Shown here one piece after another: positions 26,043 through 28,529 of a stretch of 28,529 nt of DNA. Location: contig CALLHY010000053.1 in NCBI GenBank assembly GCA_938009275.1, forward strand, positions 1 through 28,529, written 5' to 3'. Source of the stretch: an uncultured bacterium (GTDB taxonomy: Bacteria; Cloacimonadota; Cloacimonadia; Cloacimonadales; Cloacimonadaceae). The position numbers and the translations under genes are program-made. Under the pieces are notes generated by a model. The model was not told the DNA's origin, made no database searches, and saw only the letters and a list, made by a program, of their open reading frames with translations. The stretch's first letter is position 1; each line of letters opens with the position of its first letter.

Positions 26043-26674
26043 AAGTGAATATGCTGAACGAGATTAAAGATGCAATAAATCAAGACGGCGGGAATGTATC
26101 TGATGTTCTTCGAAAAGCTCTAGAATTAGGGTATTTATTGAGTAATAATGAACTAATCAAATGGGCGGAGAGCGAACTAAATGGATATGAATCTGAGGAT
26201 AGTGTGCCGGAGTATCGTAGATTTTATGCTCACAGTTATGGTAGTTTTACAGGTCCTTTTGGAAGTGGCCTACAAAACGTATTAATTCCTGTTTTCAATC
26301 TTCCAGAAGAAGTAAAAGAGTTTGCAGAAAACACTGTGATTACGCAGAGTGTTAGCGAAATACAAGAATTAGTAACTCGCAGCCAAAATGGCACATTGAC
26401 TATTCCGTGGCCAGCAAATTTTATAGCGCTTTCACAACATAGCATCTACGAAAGAATGGCTTTGTTTCACGCTTATAAGAGTATCTCAACGGCAGCATTT
26501 GTGTCTATTCTGGATCAAATAAAAACAAGATTATTGAAATTTGTTCTTGAGCTTCAGAAGAATAACCCCAAAGTGATTGATAACGCTGATCTCGGTCACA
26601 TAGATAAATCTGAGGTTTCAGAAAATTATGAGAGTTACATATCCGGTAGCGTTAAGTGTTCTAAAGAAAAATAG
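26039..26674 (+). CDS. AbiTii-domain protein (abortive infection type)
   Basis: A 211-aa protein. The N-terminal ~90 residues match the AbiTii domain pattern: a leading helix LNEIKDAINQDGGNVSDVLRKALELGYLL, then NNELIKWAESELNGY with the usual following PEYRR segment. The rest contains a strand region and a long C-terminal helix (~160-180). AbiTii is named after the lactococcal AbiT-ii abortive infection protein. It recurs in defence islands as an accessory domain of unknown activity. GGAGG lies seven bases before the ATG inside the end of the membrane protein gene, giving coupled translation. Confidence 0.88.
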   Translation: MKVNMLNEIKDAINQDGGNVSDVLRKALELGYLLSNNELIKWAESELNGYESEDSVPEYRRFYAHSYGSFTGPFGSGLQNVLIPVFNLPEEVKEFAENTVITQSVSEIQELVTRSQNGTLTIPWPANFIALSQHSIYERMALFHAYKSISTAAFVSILDQIKTRLLKFVLELQKNNPKVIDNADLGHIDKSEVSENYESYISGSVKCSKEK

Positions 26675-26687
26675 GAGTATAACTACT

Positions 26688-26720
26688 ATGTGTGTGATTT
26701 ACGCAGTATTACTTCGATAA
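26688..26720 (+). CDS. Possible 10-codon leader peptide upstream of the PIN-like gene
   Basis: In the 84-nt gap after the AbiTii gene, AGGAG is followed at good spacing by ATG and ten sense codons (MCVIYAVLLR) ending in TAA. The following PIN-like gene has no clear ribosome binding site of its own, so a short upstream frame with a strong site stands out. It could be a translational leader, a decayed gene start or chance. There is no independent evidence that it is expressed. Confidence 0.2.
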   Translation: MCVIYAVLLR

Positions 26721-26758
26721 CAAAACTACGGGAAGCACTCACCTTATAGTGTTACTTC

Positions 26759-27661
26759 ATGATAAAAGCATATTTTGACTGGAACATAATAGCGAAATAT
26801 CGAGACTACTGTTTAAAAAAAGACACTTCAGCATCCACTTATGGGCTCATTCAGGAAGCGATTACAAATGGTCAAATCGCTACATACTACTCTGATGCCC
26901 ATATATTGGACATTCTACCTTTTTCTGCTCAATCTCAGTACACTGATCTTGATCTTAAAGCCATCTCTCTAACAACTGGAGATGCATATCTAGCTTATGA
27001 CTCCATCAGTAAGTACTGGGAGTTTCAAAGAGTCAACCCAACTGATGTTTTCGATAATCTGCGAGAGAATTATCATTTCCAATGTGATTTTGAATCCATA
27101 TTAGGAGATTGCGGATTTTTGGGGGTATTCATTAAAGAATTCTTATCAAACGTTAACCTGCCTATTTGTAATCAGATGGAAGAAGAGATTTATCCACCTG
27201 ATTTGCTTGGAGTTATGAGGCATATGATAGATCAAAACAACAAAGCAATCTCAAATTCTCGATTCTATCGGATTCGCCGCAACAAGTTTAGTGACCAACT
27301 TAAAACCCATCAACCCTATAAAAAGAAACTATCGGGTAGTATTGAGGATAAAATACTGGTCTTTATTGAGTTGTATATAGCTATCACAAAAGCCGCGCCT
27401 AAGATGTTTGAAGACCGTTTAAGCCACATACTTGGGGTATTTATGCTTTTAGATCAAGTGCATTTGTGGACTGACTCAAAATTCAAGAATCTTCAAGTTG
27501 ATGCAATGCATGCCTTCTATGCAACTCATAGTTCAAACAGATACCTAGTTACAAACGACAAGAACATGATTATGAAATCAAAGCTAGCGTATTTGTGCTT
27601 AGGTTTACCTATACAAGTTGTGTGCTTTACTGATTTTGCAACAATATTATCGGACATATAA
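26759..27661 (+). CDS. PIN-like domain protein, putative ribonuclease (300 aa)
   Basis: A 300-aa protein. It opens with AYFDWNIIAKY, placing an Asp (D7) where PIN nucleases carry their first metal ligand. Near the C-terminus NLQVDAMHAFYA (D248) and YLVTNDKNM (D267) give the late acidic residues and the strand typical of PIN folds. The middle ~170 residues are helical and longer than in toxin-type PIN proteins. I infer an RNA-cleaving effector, possibly activated in infection. It follows the membrane/AbiTii pair by 84 nt on the same strand. The start is set by the position of the first strand and Asp; its ribosome binding site is poor. No antitoxin-like gene adjoins it. Confidence 0.85.
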   Translation: MIKAYFDWNIIAKYRDYCLKKDTSASTYGLIQEAITNGQIATYYSDAHILDILPFSAQSQYTDLDLKAISLTTGDAYLAYDSISKYWEFQRVNPTDVFDNLRENYHFQCDFESILGDCGFLGVFIKEFLSNVNLPICNQMEEEIYPPDLLGVMRHMIDQNNKAISNSRFYRIRRNKFSDQLKTHQPYKKKLSGSIEDKILVFIELYIAITKAAPKMFEDRLSHILGVFMLLDQVHLWTDSKFKNLQVDAMHAFYATHSSNRYLVTNDKNMIMKSKLAYLCLGLPIQVVCFTDFATILSDI

Positions 27662-27911
27662 CCCGTTCTCGCATCTTGACAATCAATTCTTACAAGTGTA
27701 CTGTAGTTTGCCCTTGACGAATTTGGTTACCAAGACACATTTGATCAAATTGCCTATCTATAGACATGAGAGTAAGAAAAGCAGCTAGTGCCGTTGTTAA
27801 GTCTATCGTTGTACTTGTCCTAACATTCAATATAAACGTGAAGGCGGTGATCGATATGAAACTAATACGATGTGCTAAGCCCGATTCAATTGAGTCGGTG
27901 GTGGAACCTGC
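27662..27911. other. Non-coding stretch between the PIN-like gene and the tRNA-like element
   Basis: No convincing protein gene is present; the 65- to 149-codon open frames here lack ribosome binding sites and family resemblance. TTGACA at 27676-27681 with TACTGT 17 nt downstream is a weak promoter-like pair on the plus strand that could feed the tRNA-like element. The 9-mer GTTCTCGCA at 27665-27673 recurs at 27990-27998 within that element. Confidence 0.3.
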
Positions 27912-28029
27912 GGGACTGGGACTGTTTGGACGTGGAGAAACCTGGCAAGCGGCAGGTTGTTGAGTATTTTCGAATGTTTTTTTATAGGAGTTCTCGCAAA
28001 GGGGGGGTCGATTCCCCCCGGTCCCACCA
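27912..28029 (+). ncRNA. tRNA/tmRNA-like element with encoded CCA, possible island attachment site
   Basis: The 3' end looks like a tRNA half. GGGGG (28002-28006), loop GTCGATT, and CCCCC (28014-28018) form a T-arm differing from the usual TTCGATT loop by one base. It is followed by CGGTCCC (28019-28025), A and CCA. GGGACTG at 27912-27918 (repeated at 27918-27924) can pair with CGGTCCC over seven pairs with one G-U. After it comes CTGTTTGGACGTGG, which resembles the conserved tmRNA 5' motif CTGG-TTCGAC-GG. GAGAA (27935-27939) can pair with TTCTC (27991-27995) as a helix 2, and AACCTG/CAGGTT (27939-27944, 27953-27958) makes an inner hairpin. No tag-peptide frame or pseudoknots fit in 118 nt, so a full tmRNA is absent. 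It may be a remnant, a deleted tmRNA, or an att site at the island end. Confidence 0.45.
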
Positions 28030-28314
28030 ATAGCGATCTGAAGGGATCTATAACATAATGTTTGAGCCCTTGTTGATGATTCCAGTACAACCATTTCATC
28101 TTCATCGCATACCTTGCCTTTCCCCGAATAATTCTTCAACGTTTCCAGTGTCCCAGGCTAGATATATCGACCGAGATGATCTATAACTAGCTTGGTCTTG
28201 ATGGAGTATCAATGCGGATTCATGTCGATGATGCTGATCAAGTACATTAATGTTTCGATCAACAACCCAGTTTATCAGATTCTTACATCGCCCATCGCAA
28301 TTCCCCCATCTGCG
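28030..28314. other. Non-coding stretch with no assigned function
   Basis: I find no gene, strong hairpin terminator or promoter in this stretch. Open frames are short and on neither strand show a ribosome binding site with a plausible protein. It separates the tRNA-like element from the repeated motif cluster. Confidence 0.3.
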
Positions 28315-28472
28315 TTTGCAGATTTCCTGTCATAATTTGAAGTTTTCAGTGATCTTAATTGCAGATATCCTGTCAGAAACTACCTAAAAGTGTCTTGTTA
28401 AGGATGAGTAAGGATGAGCAACGATGCGACAGTTTGCAGTTTTCGCTGCACAATTTGCAGATTTCGTTGTCA
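28315..28472 (+). repeat. Cluster of four TTTGCAG-type motifs resembling a relic IS terminus
   Basis: Four related ~18-nt motifs occur in the same orientation: TTTGCAGATTTCCTGTCA (28315-28332), ATTGCAGATATCCTGTCA (28358-28375), TTTGCAGTTTTCGCTGCA (28433-28450) and TTTGCAGATTTCGTTGTCA (28454-28472). Read on the other strand they begin TGACA, like the multiple terminal repeats bound by IS21-family transposases. A 10-nt tandem repeat TAAGGATGAG (28399-28418) lies between the second and third. No transposase gene is in the window, so this is either a solo end, the edge of an element beyond 28529, or a regulatory array. Confidence 0.45.
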
Positions 28473-28529
28473 CGTTGGAGAGTCACCCTTTTAAGTATAC
28501 AGGGTAAGTCACTAAAAATACTGCCTAAA

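Noticed and set aside
27690..28139. 149-codon minus-strand frame across the tRNA-like element
   Set aside because: Its GGTGGNRPP-type sequence is what antisense translation of a tRNA 3' end produces; there is no family match or ribosome binding site.
28315..28472. CRISPR array
   Set aside because: Only four imperfect 18-nt motifs with irregular spacing (about 25, 57 and 3 nt) and no cas genes; this does not fit repeat-spacer architecture.

Overview
This 28.5 kb window is a bacterial accessory region made almost entirely of defence genes. There is no housekeeping gene that fixes the host lineage. The window is A+T-rich (roughly 40% G+C by eye), uses ATG starts with clear Shine-Dalgarno sites, and is packed into long minus-strand operons with 1-14 nt gene overlaps. 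I can say bacterium, but not the phylum.

Left module (350-9863, minus strand). A WYL-domain regulator is followed by five tightly spaced genes. These are a 493-aa dynamin-like GTPase, a 751-aa dynamin-like GTPase, a tail-anchored membrane protein built from a duplicated domain, a HerA/VirB4-type ATPase with a Ser-rich/glycine-zipper insertion, and a small protein with a possible PD-(D/E)XK nuclease site. The GTPase pair recalls Eleos-type dynamin systems. I do not recognise the full combination, and it is the best candidate here for an undescribed system.

Middle (10000-15429, minus strand). A 162-aa unknown gene is followed, further upstream, by a Hachiman system: HamA (DUF1837 nuclease-like) overlapping HamB (helicase). 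The Hachiman pair lies between an intact ygjP-like metallopeptidase gene and a decayed second copy of that gene's 3' end, which suggests how the cassette arrived.

Right-centre (15426-24722, minus strand). This is a complete type I restriction-modification operon. Transcription order is hsdM, hsdS, a DUF262/DUF1524 (GmrSD-like) nuclease, hsdR and ygjP. A small excisionase-type HTH gene lies just upstream. So three nucleic-acid-targeting systems (type I RM, GmrSD-like, Hachiman) share one strand.

Right end (24972-28529, plus strand). A divergent set encodes a DUF6508 protein, a small membrane protein overlapping an AbiTii-domain gene, and a PIN-like protein. About 870 nt without a credible protein gene follow. 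They hold a tRNA/tmRNA-like structure with an encoded CCA end (27912-28029), a plausible island attachment site, and a cluster of four related ~18-nt motifs resembling a relic IS terminus.

The common theme is phage or plasmid exclusion at several levels: modification-dependent and sequence-specific DNA cleavage, DNA-damage sensing (Hachiman), membrane remodelling (dynamins) and probable abortive infection (AbiTii, PIN).
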